Origin: Pseudomonas sp. ACN8
GTDB lineage: Bacteria; Pseudomonadota; Gammaproteobacteria; Pseudomonadales; Pseudomonadaceae
Reading direction: 5' to 3'
DNA: 64,000 nt
NCBI RefSeq assembly: GCF_002303925.1
Contig: NZ_MRCS01000031.1
Location: 1 to 64,000, forward strand
In this document: positions 1 through 6,996 of the stretch, one piece after another
How positions within the stretch are numbered: position 1 is the stretch's first letter
How the letters are laid out: every line of letters begins with the position of its first letter
Position numbers and translations under genes: made by a program
The notes under the pieces: model-generated
Databases searched by the model: none
Told to the model about the DNA's origin: nothing
The model's input: only the letters and a program-made list of their open reading frames with translations

Positions 1-33
1 GATTTTTAGGCGTCTTGAACGGCTGCTTGTGGC

Positions 34-158
34 CGTTCTCTGCCGATCATGGTTACAAAGCGTGCTGGTCAAATCCGATGCAATCGGTGGTCAGAACGAA
101 TGCAAATGACTGGTCAGGTCGAATGCAGGGGGTGGTCAAGTGGAGTGCAATTTCGCAG
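34..158 (+). repeat. Left arm of the long inverted repeat
   Basis: This arm begins CGTTCTCTGCCGATCATGG and ends TGCAATTTCGCAG. It matches the reverse complement of 1391-1516 throughout, apart from a few substitutions and one single-base indel around 128-140. It contains three TGGTCA-type units. Confidence 0.85.
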
Positions 159-208
159 TCATCTGACATGGTCGCTTCTCCAGTTCTTGTAGAAATCGTG
201 GCAGCGAC

Positions 209-238
209 CAAAAAAATGGCCCGCATGCGGGCGGGCCA
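209..238 (-). terminator. Hairpin terminator for the small minus-strand genes
   Basis: Stem TGGCCCGC/GCGGGCCA with a 6-base loop. Read on the minus strand it is followed by a run of about six to eight T, a good rho-independent terminator. Confidence 0.6.
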
Positions 239-316
239 AATGGGAATTCTTCAAAGGAGCAGGGTTAATCTGCGCTCCACCATGTGAGCGATTGGTGAAC
301 AGCATGTCGCAGAAAC

Positions 317-343
317 GAAAAAGCCCGGCACATTAGCCGGGCT
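317..343 (-). terminator. Second hairpin terminator, minus strand
   Basis: A perfect 8-bp stem AGCCCGGC/GCCGGGCT with a 6-base loop is followed on the minus strand by TTTTTCG. It lies downstream of the three small genes, in tandem with the hairpin at 209-238. Confidence 0.6.
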
Positions 344-425
344 CTCTGTAGATGGGCCAAATCCCTTTGGCTGACTGCATTGTGCTTGGTAGGTGTGACG
401 AAGGCATGACAGGGGCAGATACGAG

Positions 426-450
426 AAGCCCGGCTCTGGACCGGGCATTT
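426..450. terminator. Weak hairpin downstream of the small genes
   Basis: Stem GCCCGG/CCGGGC with a 7-base loop and only short T tracts on either side. It resembles the hairpin at 317-343 and may be a degenerate terminator. Confidence 0.3.
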
Positions 451-570
451 GAGTTACATCGGTGCGACCGCCAAGCCGCTACAACATCTCGCCGTCATAC
501 CACGCGCCTACTCCGCCTTCCCCCGCACACTTCTTCTCGCCTTCATAACCCGCCAGCTAGTTTGTGCCGT

Positions 571-840
571 TCAATGGAGAACCCTGCGACTCTCTCCAAT
601 CCTGATCCGATCAAGCGCCCGGTTTAATGCGTCCAAGGCATCGAGGAGAGCTTTCGCCTCGGCTTCCCGGCCATCCCCCCACAGGCGTTCAGCCATTTTG
701 TTCAGGGCTTGGATAGAACGCTCAATTTCAGCAGCAGTCACTGCTGCTTTACTGTCCGTCAGCTTCTTCTTCATTGAGTAACCGTTTACAGGGCATTGCT
801 TGTATTTCAGATCTAGCGCGAATACGCCCGCCAGACGCAT
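571..840 (-). CDS. Small hypothetical protein, third gene of the cargo operon
   Basis: I do not recognise this family. The 89-residue frame starts 2 bp after the stop of the preceding gene, with GGAAGG about 11 bp upstream of the ATG, so translational coupling is plausible. An internal ATG at 774 (MKKKLTDSK) would give a 67-residue protein that looks more like its neighbours: short, charged, helical, with a repeated Ala-Leu-Leu-Asp-Ala-Leu-like stretch. It lacks a clear ribosome-binding site, so the start is uncertain. The protein has no signal peptide or membrane segment. It may be a distant paralogue of the two genes upstream, but the similarity is weak. Confidence 0.45.
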   Translation of the reverse strand: MRLAGVFALDLKYKQCPVNGYSMKKKLTDSKAAVTAAEIERSIQALNKMAERLWGDGREAEAKALLDALDALNRALDRIRIGESRRVLH

Positions 841-842
841 GG

Positions 843-1067
843 CTATTCAGCCTTCCGGACAATCCTTCCCGCCTTCACCTCATCTGTGTAAGCAGTCAGC
901 CGATCAGCTTGCTCATGCAGCTTTTCGATCGTCTCCATTGCCTCCAGAAGCTCTGTATCCCCGCGCTGTTTTGCAAGCCTGAACATTTCCAGGGCAGCTT
1001 CTTCGAGGGAATATGCAGCGGCTTTCAAGTCGCGGCGTAACTCTTGATTGGGTTTGTTAAGTGCCAT
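843..1067 (-). CDS. Small hypothetical helical protein, second cargo gene
   Basis: This 74-residue protein opens MALNKPNQELRRDL and is predicted to be almost wholly alpha-helical and charged. Its N-terminus matches the upstream gene (MGLNKPVQDLKRDL) and its C-terminus matches it again (KAGRIVRKAE against GAGQVVRPAK), so the two are paralogues. A strong AGGAGG ribosome-binding site precedes the ATG by about 5 bp. It sits between its paralogue and a third small gene inside the inverted-repeat unit. Function is unknown. Confidence 0.6.
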   Translation of the reverse strand: MALNKPNQELRRDLKAAAYSLEEAALEMFRLAKQRGDTELLEAMETIEKLHEQADRLTAYTDEVKAGRIVRKAE

Positions 1068-1095
1068 GACAACCTCCTGCCAATCCCTTCCGCGA

Positions 1096-1347
1096 TCATT
1101 GGCAGTGGTCTGCCTTCGCCGGCCGGACTACCTGACCTGCACCGATTTCTTTAATCCAGCCATCTAACCGATTCTCACCTTGCTGGAAGATTGTGATCAT
1201 CCTTCGAAGCGCCTCAGCGTCTGGTCCATTACCTGCGTGGCTTAGCCGCTCGGCAATCCGAACTAACTCCACGGCCGACCACTTCAGATCAGAGGCGACA
1301 CCCTGCAGATCGCGCTTCAGGTCCTGCACTGGTTTGTTGAGCCCCAT
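1096..1347 (-). CDS. Small hypothetical helical protein, first cargo gene
   Basis: An 83-residue helical protein starting MGLNKPVQDLKRDL, paralogous over its length to the gene at 843-1067. Two ATGs and a GTG lie in a row (1347, 1350, 1353); AAGGGG is best spaced for the ATG at 1347. It is the first of three same-strand genes within the inverted-repeat unit. No domain, signal peptide or membrane segment is recognised. Confidence 0.55.
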   Translation of the reverse strand: MGLNKPVQDLKRDLQGVASDLKWSAVELVRIAERLSHAGNGPDAEALRRMITIFQQGENRLDGWIKEIGAGQVVRPAKADHCQ

Positions 1348-1390
1348 CATCACCCCTTACAAGTCCCTACAACACTAATCCGATATTCAG

Positions 1391-1516
1391 CTGCGAAATT
1401 GCACTCTACTTGATCACCCGCTTGCATTCGACCTGACCAGTCATTTGCATTCGTTCTGACCACCGATTGCATCGGATTTGACCAGCACGCTTTGTAACCA
1501 TGATCGGCAGAGAACG
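1391..1516 (-). repeat. Right arm of the long inverted repeat
   Basis: It starts CTGCGAAATTGCACTC and ends GATCGGCAGAGAACG, the reverse complement of the arm at 34-158 with a few differences. It closes the cargo unit just upstream of the promoter side of the small genes. Confidence 0.85.
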
Positions 1517-1590
1517 ACCCATTGCGGGCACTCAGAATGATGCAAAGAGACGATTAACCTTTGTGCGAACCAGAACGATCCAGGGGGGAG

Positions 1591-1953
1591 TTAAAGGCGA
1601 CGTAGAAATGATCTGACAATCGATTTCGTAGCATCGCTTGTGTCTGAGTCATGAAACGTGTTCAGAGAATGCCAAATGCACTCGATGATCTCGTTTTGAG
1701 GCGTAGCGTTTTCGGCATCTTGGACAGAGGCTTCAAAAACATGGTGGCGTGTGTTGCCTGCATCGAACTCAAAAATGTACAGGAGCTGATCAACATTTAG
1801 CCCGGTTTCTTCTTGGAGTTATCGAGCAGCAGCTCCAGCGATAGCTTCGCCAGTTTCTACTTTGCCACCAGGCAAAGCCCATTTTGACTTCGGTTTGCGA
1901 ACGAGCAAGATATGCCTATCTCTCTCGCATATGACTGTAGCTCTGACTCTCAT
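1591..1953 (-). pseudogene. Nudix hydrolase inactivated by a stop at the catalytic glutamate
   Basis: From the ATG at 1953 to the stop at 1591 a single 120-codon frame encodes a MutT-like Nudix protein, beginning MRVRATVICERDRHILLVRK. It is open except for TAA at 1819-1821. The Nudix box GX5EX7REUXEEXGU is otherwise complete: GGKVETGE, seven residues, R-stop-LQEETGL. The stop therefore falls exactly on the first Glu of the R-E-U-x-E-E core (GAA to TAA is one base change). Downstream residues remain in frame and well formed, so the lesion is recent. Intact family members hydrolyse nucleoside diphosphates linked to another moiety. The gene is a pseudogene unless read through. Confidence 0.8.
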
Positions 1954-2094
1954 CTTTTGACCCGGAAGGCATGTCATTAAATTGTAATAAAAATGTCATC
2001 TTCAAGGCGCGTTTATCGACGAACGCAGAATTTAGAGCAAGCCAAACTCAAAAAAGTGCCAGGTGCGGCGGTCACTGGCGAGGGGATAACCCAT

Positions 2095-2195
2095 GAGTAA
2101 CCCCCAACCCGAAACGCCACGGGCCTGCGATCATGCAGGCCCAGTCAGGTTGGGTACACCGCGATGGGTAACCGCTGTGGTAACCCAACAGCGGC
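2095..2195. other. Hairpin-rich patch with repeated TAACCC units
   Basis: Nested inverted repeats are visible. CCCAACC (about 2102) pairs with GGTTGGG (about 2147), enclosing GGGCCTGC/GCAGGCCC. Next to it is CCGCTGT/ACAGCGG with a 9-base loop. GATAACCC, AGTAACCC, GGTAACC and GGTAACCC recur through the patch. No reading frame covers it. It could be a structured RNA, a protein-binding site or an old element end. Confidence 0.4.
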
Positions 2196-2249
2196 ATTCT
2201 GCTTGGAGCCAGTATCTACGCGGCCTGTAGACATTCAGTGCGCGACCTA

Positions 2250-2564
2250 TCAAGCGGCACTCGCCTCATTGGTAGGATTCAAATAGCAGGCCATGTCCCG
2301 TTCGACAACGTCGATCTCATTTAGCCCCCAGTTTGTCAGGGGCGCGGAAGGTTTGCCGGTCGACGCAAAACTCGCCGCCAGCAGACGGGTCATCAGCGTC
2401 TTTGCCAAGTCCAGTTGCTCCTGAAGCTCCTGAACCGCGCGATCAGCCTTGTCCAGGCGCTGTTGCAGGGCATCGCGCCCGGCAGTGATCTGTCCGATAC
2501 TGGCCATCGTTTCATGTGGGTCGACCATCACTGCCGCTTTTTCTTCCAAAGATTTGTCACTCAT
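2250..2564 (-). CDS. Hypothetical protein with a coiled-coil centre
   Basis: I do not recognise this protein. Starting at MSDKSLEEK (2564) it has about 104 residues; the frame extends 22 codons further upstream without a convincing start. Its middle (about residues 25-65) has heptad-like leucine and glutamine spacing (ALQQRLDKADRAVQELQEQL), suggesting a coiled coil. The C-terminus is Ala-rich. It is soluble with no signal peptide. It sits alone between a structured patch and another small hypothetical gene, within the putative island. Confidence 0.5.
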   Translation of the reverse strand: MSDKSLEEKAAVMVDPHETMASIGQITAGRDALQQRLDKADRAVQELQEQLDLAKTLMTRLLAASFASTGKPSAPLTNWGLNEIDVVERDMACYLNPTNEASAA

Positions 2565-2789
2565 CAATGTGCTCGTTCGCTCAGGTTCAAGGTCAGGCGC
2601 GCGCAGGCCTTGCCTCACTGATATCGGCACGAGAGTTTATTCCTATAGTTTTCTATCGCACTGCTGCGCAAGGCGCCGACCAACGGCAGCGTAACCCATC
2701 AGCGAATCCAGCCTAGTTGCGAACAAGCATCTCAGCTGGCACTGGGTTAAGTGCTCGTATCTATAAACGTCCGTTTCTGGCTATAGCCG

Positions 2790-2999
2790 TCACTCCGGCG
2801 TCATCATCACCGCGAGTGTCATCTTGATGAATTCTTCATTTTTATCGATCGTATCCAAGGCGCCGCGTACGTTATCGGCGACAACTGCGGCTCCCTGCTG
2901 CTCGACCCAATTCGTGAGCTCCATGATGGCGGCTTCCAAGGCGAGTTGATTTTCGTTGAGCTTGGACAGCAGGGAAGGGAGTAGATCTGAGTTTGGCAT
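2790..2999 (-). CDS. Small hypothetical protein
   Basis: A 69-residue acidic, helical protein of unrecognised family, starting MPNSDLLPSLLSKLNENQ. GGAGG lies at good distance upstream of the ATG at 2999. Internal Trp and repeated Asn/Glu residues are consistent with a folded small protein. It is the last gene before the tRNA remnant and belongs to the island end by position. Confidence 0.55.
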   Translation of the reverse strand: MPNSDLLPSLLSKLNENQLALEAAIMELTNWVEQQGAAVVADNVRGALDTIDKNEEFIKMTLAVMMTPE

Positions 3000-3220
3000 C
3001 GCGAAACCTCCGTGGAGATTTCAGCGTAGCAGCTGGTGCTGATCGGGGTGGGCAGGGGAAGGGGTAAAAAGTTGCCATGGTGAGAGGCTGGTTGTGCGCA
3101 AAACCTCCGGTGGAAGCCGCGGATTACCGTTTGCGAAATCACAAAAAAGCGGATTCTTTGCTACCCTAAATTGCACTGGTATTCCTTTTAAAACAGTACC
3201 TTAGGTGATTACTGTCCCCA

Positions 3221-3267
3221 ATATGGGGTGCTAGGGGTAGAGTGTTCGAATCACTCCGTCCCGACCA
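3221..3267 (+). other. 3' half of tRNA-Pro(GGG): probable attachment site
   Basis: The segment runs from the anticodon loop (ATGGGGTG) through the variable region and T arm (GAGTGTTCGAATCACTC) to CGTCCCGACCA, ending in CCA at 3267. The acceptor strand CGTCCCG plus discriminator A fits a proline tRNA (5' partner CGGGACG). No D arm or 5' acceptor strand lies upstream, so this is not a functional gene. A tRNA 3' fragment is what site-specific integration leaves at the distal end of an element. The orientation puts the element to the left, with the intact tRNA outside the window. Confidence 0.7.
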
Positions 3268-3275
3268 TATAATTC

Positions 3276-3312
3276 AAGGGGTTGCGAGATTTTATCTCGC
3301 GACCCCTTTTTA
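3276..3312 (+). terminator. Terminator downstream of the tRNA fragment
   Basis: A strong stem (AAGGGGTTGCGAGA with TCTCGCGACCCCTT, loop TTTTA) is followed by TTTTTATTTTT. It is probably the native terminator of the tRNA-Pro transcript, left on the chromosomal side of the attachment site. The following ~245 bp to 3556 hold no feature I can support. Confidence 0.75.
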
Positions 3313-3556
3313 TTTTTAGGGGTTTTTACCCCCACCAAACGGCTGGCTCTTGGTGGAATTTTCAGCTGATGTCAGGGTTGGAGTTAGTCACCAGCAGGGC
3401 TTTAGCCTCAACTTGATAAGCGAGTTAACGACGGTTTTTGGGTGCATTCCTGTCGCACGTTACCGGCGCTAATTGGCCGATTCTGTTGAAAAAATAGCCC
3501 TCCTGCCTAGCCTGCGGAAAAATCTCTGCATAGGTCGGCGGGGATCACACAGCATG

Positions 3557-3862
3557 ATGGGACAGTTATCGAGTGGGCAGGAACGGCAGTTTTACTCGTT
3601 CAACCTGTAAGATCAGACCCCAGCAAATCACCTTCTGCGCAGCATTGATCAATGTCTCGATCTGAGCGACCTGCGCCATTACTTCGCAGGTTTCTATAGC
3701 CCGATCGGGTGTCCGCCGATTGATCATGAACTGATGATCCAAGCGGCAGTTGTACGAAGAGGCCCATTTGAATCTGGCGTATCGCTGGTTCTGCCGGTTG
3801 AACCTTGAAGATGACGTACCCAATCACTCGACATTTTCAAAAAATCGACAACTGGAGGGAGT
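3557..3862 (+). pseudogene. Decayed DUF772-type transposase (IS5/IS1182 group), N-terminal fragment
   Basis: Translation from the ATG at 3557 gives MGQLSSGQERQFYSFNL, a stop (TAA at 3608), then a frame continuing ANHLLRSIDQCLDLSDLRHY and IDHELMIQ. After an internal deletion the match resumes in another frame: LYEEAHLNLAYRWFCRL and EDDVPNHSTFSKNR. These are the N-terminal motifs of DUF772 transposases of the IS5/IS1182 group. The C-terminal catalytic half is missing. The remnant has a nonsense mutation, a frameshift and truncation. Confidence 0.75.
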
Positions 3863-4235
3863 TGGCACGCTAGACGCACTTTTATAAAGCCCATGCTTAA
3901 CAGTCTGCACCAGTTGGAGGCGGCGTAATGAACGTTCGCCTCCGGCAGCTTCAGCGCCTTGACTGGTTGTGCTGGTCATCGCTTCTCCGGGGAAATCGGG
4001 CTAATCCCGACCTTCACTCGCTCAAGCCGCAGTCGCCGCGACAATCCTCCATAAATCAAGATCCTCTTCGCGATTGCGTGGCACAAAGCCTGCATCGCTG
4101 GCATCAGGCCCACCTGAAACGCATTTGTGTGGACAGCCTCCTCGGTCAATGACGATCGATTGGCCGAATAGGTCGGGGGCAACAGGGGGCTCAGGCGAAG
4201 GCGGCAGGTCGCGCATCGCGAATGAACAGGCAAAG
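3863..4235. other. Intergenic stretch with no supported gene
   Basis: Short overlapping frames on both strands lack ribosome-binding sites and recognisable motifs. A hairpin GGAGGCG/CGCCTCC lies at about 3915-3943. The stretch is probably further transposon debris or non-coding spacer. Confidence 0.4.
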
Positions 4236-4272
4236 ACGCCTGAAACCGAGAAGGTTTCAGGCGTTTTTTTTT
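4236..4272 (+). terminator. Strong rho-independent terminator
   Basis: A 12-bp perfect stem ACGCCTGAAACC/GGTTTCAGGCGT with a 5-base loop is followed by eight or more T. AAAG precedes it, so it could act on both strands. Confidence 0.75.
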
Positions 4273-4353
4273 GCTTTATGAACGCGTCGGTGGCAACCAC
4301 TGGCCGGTTGCTGTGCTGTCCGTTGGGCAGGTATTAATCGGGGAACATTGAGT

Positions 4354-5973
4354 ATGGTCAAGTTAAACACGGCACAACGCATCGTCATCGGGTTTTTAAT
4401 TGCGCCGTTGGCACTGATGGGCATGGCGTTTTACGCGTTGCACGATCTGGCAACGCTCAAGGGACAGTCGGTGGTTATCGTCAAACAGGACTGGCCGAAG
4501 ATCGAGCCGATCATGGTCATTGCAACCGGTGTACGGGACAACGCCAGGAATACCCGAGATTTGCTGATCGAAAAAGATAATCAGCAGGTTCAGCAATCCA
4601 TTGACACCACCAAAAAACGAATCACCCAGGCGCTCGAAACGCTTGAGCCATTGTTCAATCTGCCAGAAGGCAAAGTCGCTTACGCCACCCTGAAAAAGCA
4701 TCGAGAGGCCTACGTTGCTGCGTTCACTCAAGTGCAGGTATTGATCCGGCAGGGGGCTTTCGATGAAGCCATGGCGCAGCTGAAACAAAAGGTTATCCCG
4801 GCAGAACACGAGGTCTATAGAAGCCTGGATGAGTTGATGGCTCTGCAAGGAAGGATATTTGCCGACCGCGAACTGTCGGCACAGGAACTGTACAACGATG
4901 CCCGGCGCAACATGTTCGGGTTTTTTTTGTTCTGCCTGGCGCTCGTCATCGCCGCCGCGTTCATCGTAACGCGTAGCGTCACCCGACATTTGGGTGGAGA
5001 GCCGGATGATGCGGCTCGGTTCTTGAGCCAAATCGCGCAGGGCGATCTGACGATTCAAGTGCCGGTGAATGCAAGTGCCGACGGCAGCGTGATGATGAAC
5101 ATGCACCAGATGCAGCAAAGCTTGAACGCGATGGTCAAGCACATCGCAGCATCGGTCGATCAGGTGGCCAGTTCGTCCGAAGAACTGAGCGCGGTCAGCA
5201 GCCAGACCAGCAGCAGTTTGCAGTTGCAAGGGCTGGAGATCGAACAGGCTGCGGCGGCGGTCAATCAAATGACGGCGGCCGTCGACGAGGTCGCACGCAA
5301 TGCGGTCAGCACCAGCGAAGCGTCCCGGGTGTCCGAGCAAACCGCACAACGCGGTCGTGAGCAAGTTCAGGAAACGGTGGTTTCGATAGGGACGCTGGCG
5401 GACGGCATGACGGACACCTCGCAGCGTATTCAGCAACTGGCCGGACGTGTGCAGGACATCAGTAAGGTGCTGGATGTCATTCGCAGCATCGCCGAGCAAA
5501 CCAATTTGCTAGCCCTCAACGCGGCGATTGAAGCGGCCCGTGCCGGTGATGCCGGACGTGGTTTTGCGGTGGTCGCCGATGAGGTGCGGGCGCTGGCCCA
5601 TCGCACTCAGGTGTCGACCCAGGAAATCGAGCAGATGATTGGCAACATTCGCCTCGATACCGGGCACGCGGTGACCGCTATGCAAAGCAGTGGTCATCTG
5701 GTGCAGACGACTCTGGAAGTCGCGCAACGCTCCGGCGAAGCACTGGAAGAGATCACCCGGTCGATCTCACAGATCAACGAGCGCAACATGATGATCGCCA
5801 GTGCCACGGAGGAACAGGCATTGGTGGCGCGTGAAGTGGATCGCAATCTGATGGGTATTCGTAACCTGTCCGAGCAAGTCTTGCTGGGTGCCCGGCATGC
5901 CGACACCGCCGGTCTGGAGCTGGCGCAGATGGCAGGCGTGCTGCATCAGACTGTGGGGCGCTTCAAAATCTAG
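4354..5973 (+). CDS. Methyl-accepting chemotaxis protein
   Basis: This inner-membrane chemoreceptor would pass ligand binding to CheA/CheW. Residues 10-29 are the first membrane segment and 187-206 the second. Between them lies a ~155-residue helical periplasmic domain of four-helix-bundle type. A HAMP linker follows (about 207-260), then the long cytoplasmic coiled coil with the conserved hairpin tip (EQTNLLALNAAIEAARAG, about 380-397) and no C-terminal pentapeptide. GGGGAAC is about 9 bp before the ATG at 4354; a TTG at 4348 is in frame but too close. The 539-residue length is normal. The ligand cannot be read from sequence; the sugar-acid locus nearby is a possible link. Confidence 0.93.
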   Translation: MVKLNTAQRIVIGFLIAPLALMGMAFYALHDLATLKGQSVVIVKQDWPKIEPIMVIATGVRDNARNTRDLLIEKDNQQVQQSIDTTKKRITQALETLEPLFNLPEGKVAYATLKKHREAYVAAFTQVQVLIRQGAFDEAMAQLKQKVIPAEHEVYRSLDELMALQGRIFADRELSAQELYNDARRNMFGFFLFCLALVIAAAFIVTRSVTRHLGGEPDDAARFLSQIAQGDLTIQVPVNASADGSVMMNMHQMQQSLNAMVKHIAASVDQVASSSEELSAVSSQTSSSLQLQGLEIEQAAAAVNQMTAAVDEVARNAVSTSEASRVSEQTAQRGREQVQETVVSIGTLADGMTDTSQRIQQLAGRVQDISKVLDVIRSIAEQTNLLALNAAIEAARAGDAGRGFAVVADEVRALAHRTQVSTQEIEQMIGNIRLDTGHAVTAMQSSGHLVQTTLEVAQRSGEALEEITRSISQINERNMMIASATEEQALVAREVDRNLMGIRNLSEQVLLGARHADTAGLELAQMAGVLHQTVGRFKI

Positions 5974-5993
5974 ACAGGGGAGTCCTGTTTTTT
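5974..5993 (+). terminator. Short terminator of the chemoreceptor gene
   Basis: The stem ACAGG/CCTGT with a 5-base loop and TTTTTT follows directly after the stop codon. Confidence 0.5.
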
Positions 5994-6110
5994 GCTTCGG
6001 TATTGGCATTATGAATGTTAACTGAAGCTTATGAGCCCTCGAATAAACGAGCGAAGGCGTGCTGCCGGCTTGCGCGAGATGGGGTGCCTGTCTCAAACAA
6101 CGACCTCTTG

Positions 6111-6581
6111 TTATAAGGATGAGCGGCGCGCGCAATCACTCATGAAGCGACTCATATCGCGAGAAAGGTTGATAAAAAATATCTCGTACTGCAGCCTATC
6201 CAGCTCATGGAGCCTGTATAGAAACTGACATGAAATTTTAAGCGCTATGCATTCGCCAGACGCTGATCCATTAAAGAGTCTTGGCCGCATCGCCAGCATT
6301 GCGGGAAACCCGACGCTTTCTCCCTCGGTTGTCGTTCGGATGATTTTGCAGCCAGCTTGGGTGTCCTGATAGATCTTCACATGCCCCTTTAGAACGACAT
6401 AGAAGCAATCTGCAACTTCTCCCTGGCGATAGAGCATCTCGCCTTCTGCTAATCTGAACAACTCACCGCCCGCCAGTACTTGCTCCACGAAATGGTCCGA
6501 GAGGGCCCCGAAAGCGGACATGTTCCGAAACACTTCCGCGGGAAGGATATCGCTGAGTAATGCTCGGTCGAGAGATTGCAT
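6111..6581 (-). CDS. CRP/FNR-like sensor domain protein without a DNA-binding domain
   Basis: About 156 residues from MQSLDRALL. Residues ~20-120 form a cyclic-nucleotide-binding-type beta-roll (EGEMLYRQGEVADCFYVVL, GHVKIYQDT). The typical RxSA phosphate-binding cassette is replaced by PRLFNGSASGECIALK-like sequence, so cAMP binding is doubtful. The protein stops soon after the dimer helix and has no C-terminal helix-turn-helix, unlike true CRP/FNR regulators (~230 residues). It may act by protein contact or be a truncated regulator. The frame can extend upstream to 6629, but neither start has a good ribosome-binding site. It is a lone gene. Confidence 0.65.
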   Translation of the reverse strand: MQSLDRALLSDILPAEVFRNMSAFGALSDHFVEQVLAGGELFRLAEGEMLYRQGEVADCFYVVLKGHVKIYQDTQAGCKIIRTTTEGESVGFPAMLAMRPRLFNGSASGECIALKISCQFLYRLHELDRLQYEIFFINLSRDMSRFMSDCARRSSL

Positions 6582-6996
6582 GGTTGTACACCTGCTGTGC
6601 CTCCCCCATTGGAACCGCGTGCTGTTCATGAATTGGCGACGTTACCACCGTCATGGGCATATGACCGATACTGGGCTTTGCGCCTCTGCATGGCTACCAA
6701 TATGCCTGCAAGCATTATGAACCCTTTGATCTAGCTCCGTGGAAGACCTGCCGCATGCAGTCATGCCGCAGGGCATGAGCACGACGTTCTGTGCGGTATC
6801 CGTAAACTCTGGGTTGGCCCATTCTCTGACCAGACGGGCATCTGCGCTGGAGTAAAATCCGGTTTGGTGCGCGACCTCATCCACGCCGCTTTAATTCAAT
6901 CAGACTGGTCGAATCCTGACGACATTACTGGAGCGGAGTGCTCTGAATTTACTTCTAATAACTTTGGTCATACTTTTATGGGCAGTGATGGCTTGG
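6582..6996. other. Intergenic stretch between the CRP-like and LysR genes
   Basis: About 415 bp with no gene I can support. A minus-strand frame at 6651-6884 has a vaguely AraC-like start but nothing more. Promoter elements for 6111-6581 would lie at the left end. Confidence 0.35.

Larger units (their letters stand above)
34..1516. mobile_element. Inverted-repeat-bounded unit with small cargo genes and no transposase
   Basis: Two arms of about 125 bp, nearly identical in inverted orientation (34-158 and 1391-1516), bound roughly 1.23 kb. Inside are three small minus-strand genes and several hairpins, but no transposase or integrase. Each arm contains repeated short TGGTCA-type units followed by AATGCA or GTGCAA, an arrangement like the multi-site ends of IS21-class elements; the family assignment is a guess. 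No target duplication is obvious at the outer edges. The most economical reading is a non-autonomous element (mobile-insertion-cassette type) moved by a transposase encoded elsewhere. Confidence 0.6.

Noticed and set aside
3928..4152. A plus-strand frame preceded by GGAGG
   Set aside because: The GGAGG is part of a hairpin (GGAGGCG/CGCCTCC) and the translation has no recognisable pattern, so a gene is not supported.
4396..5499. A 367-codon minus-strand open frame
   Set aside because: It is antisense to the chemoreceptor gene and rich in His/Arg/Leu as shadow frames are.
6651..6884. A minus-strand frame with a stretch (EVAHQTGFYSSAD) recalling an AraC helix-turn-helix
   Set aside because: Only about ten positions fit, the rest has no AraC features and there is no ribosome-binding site. 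I treat it as chance.
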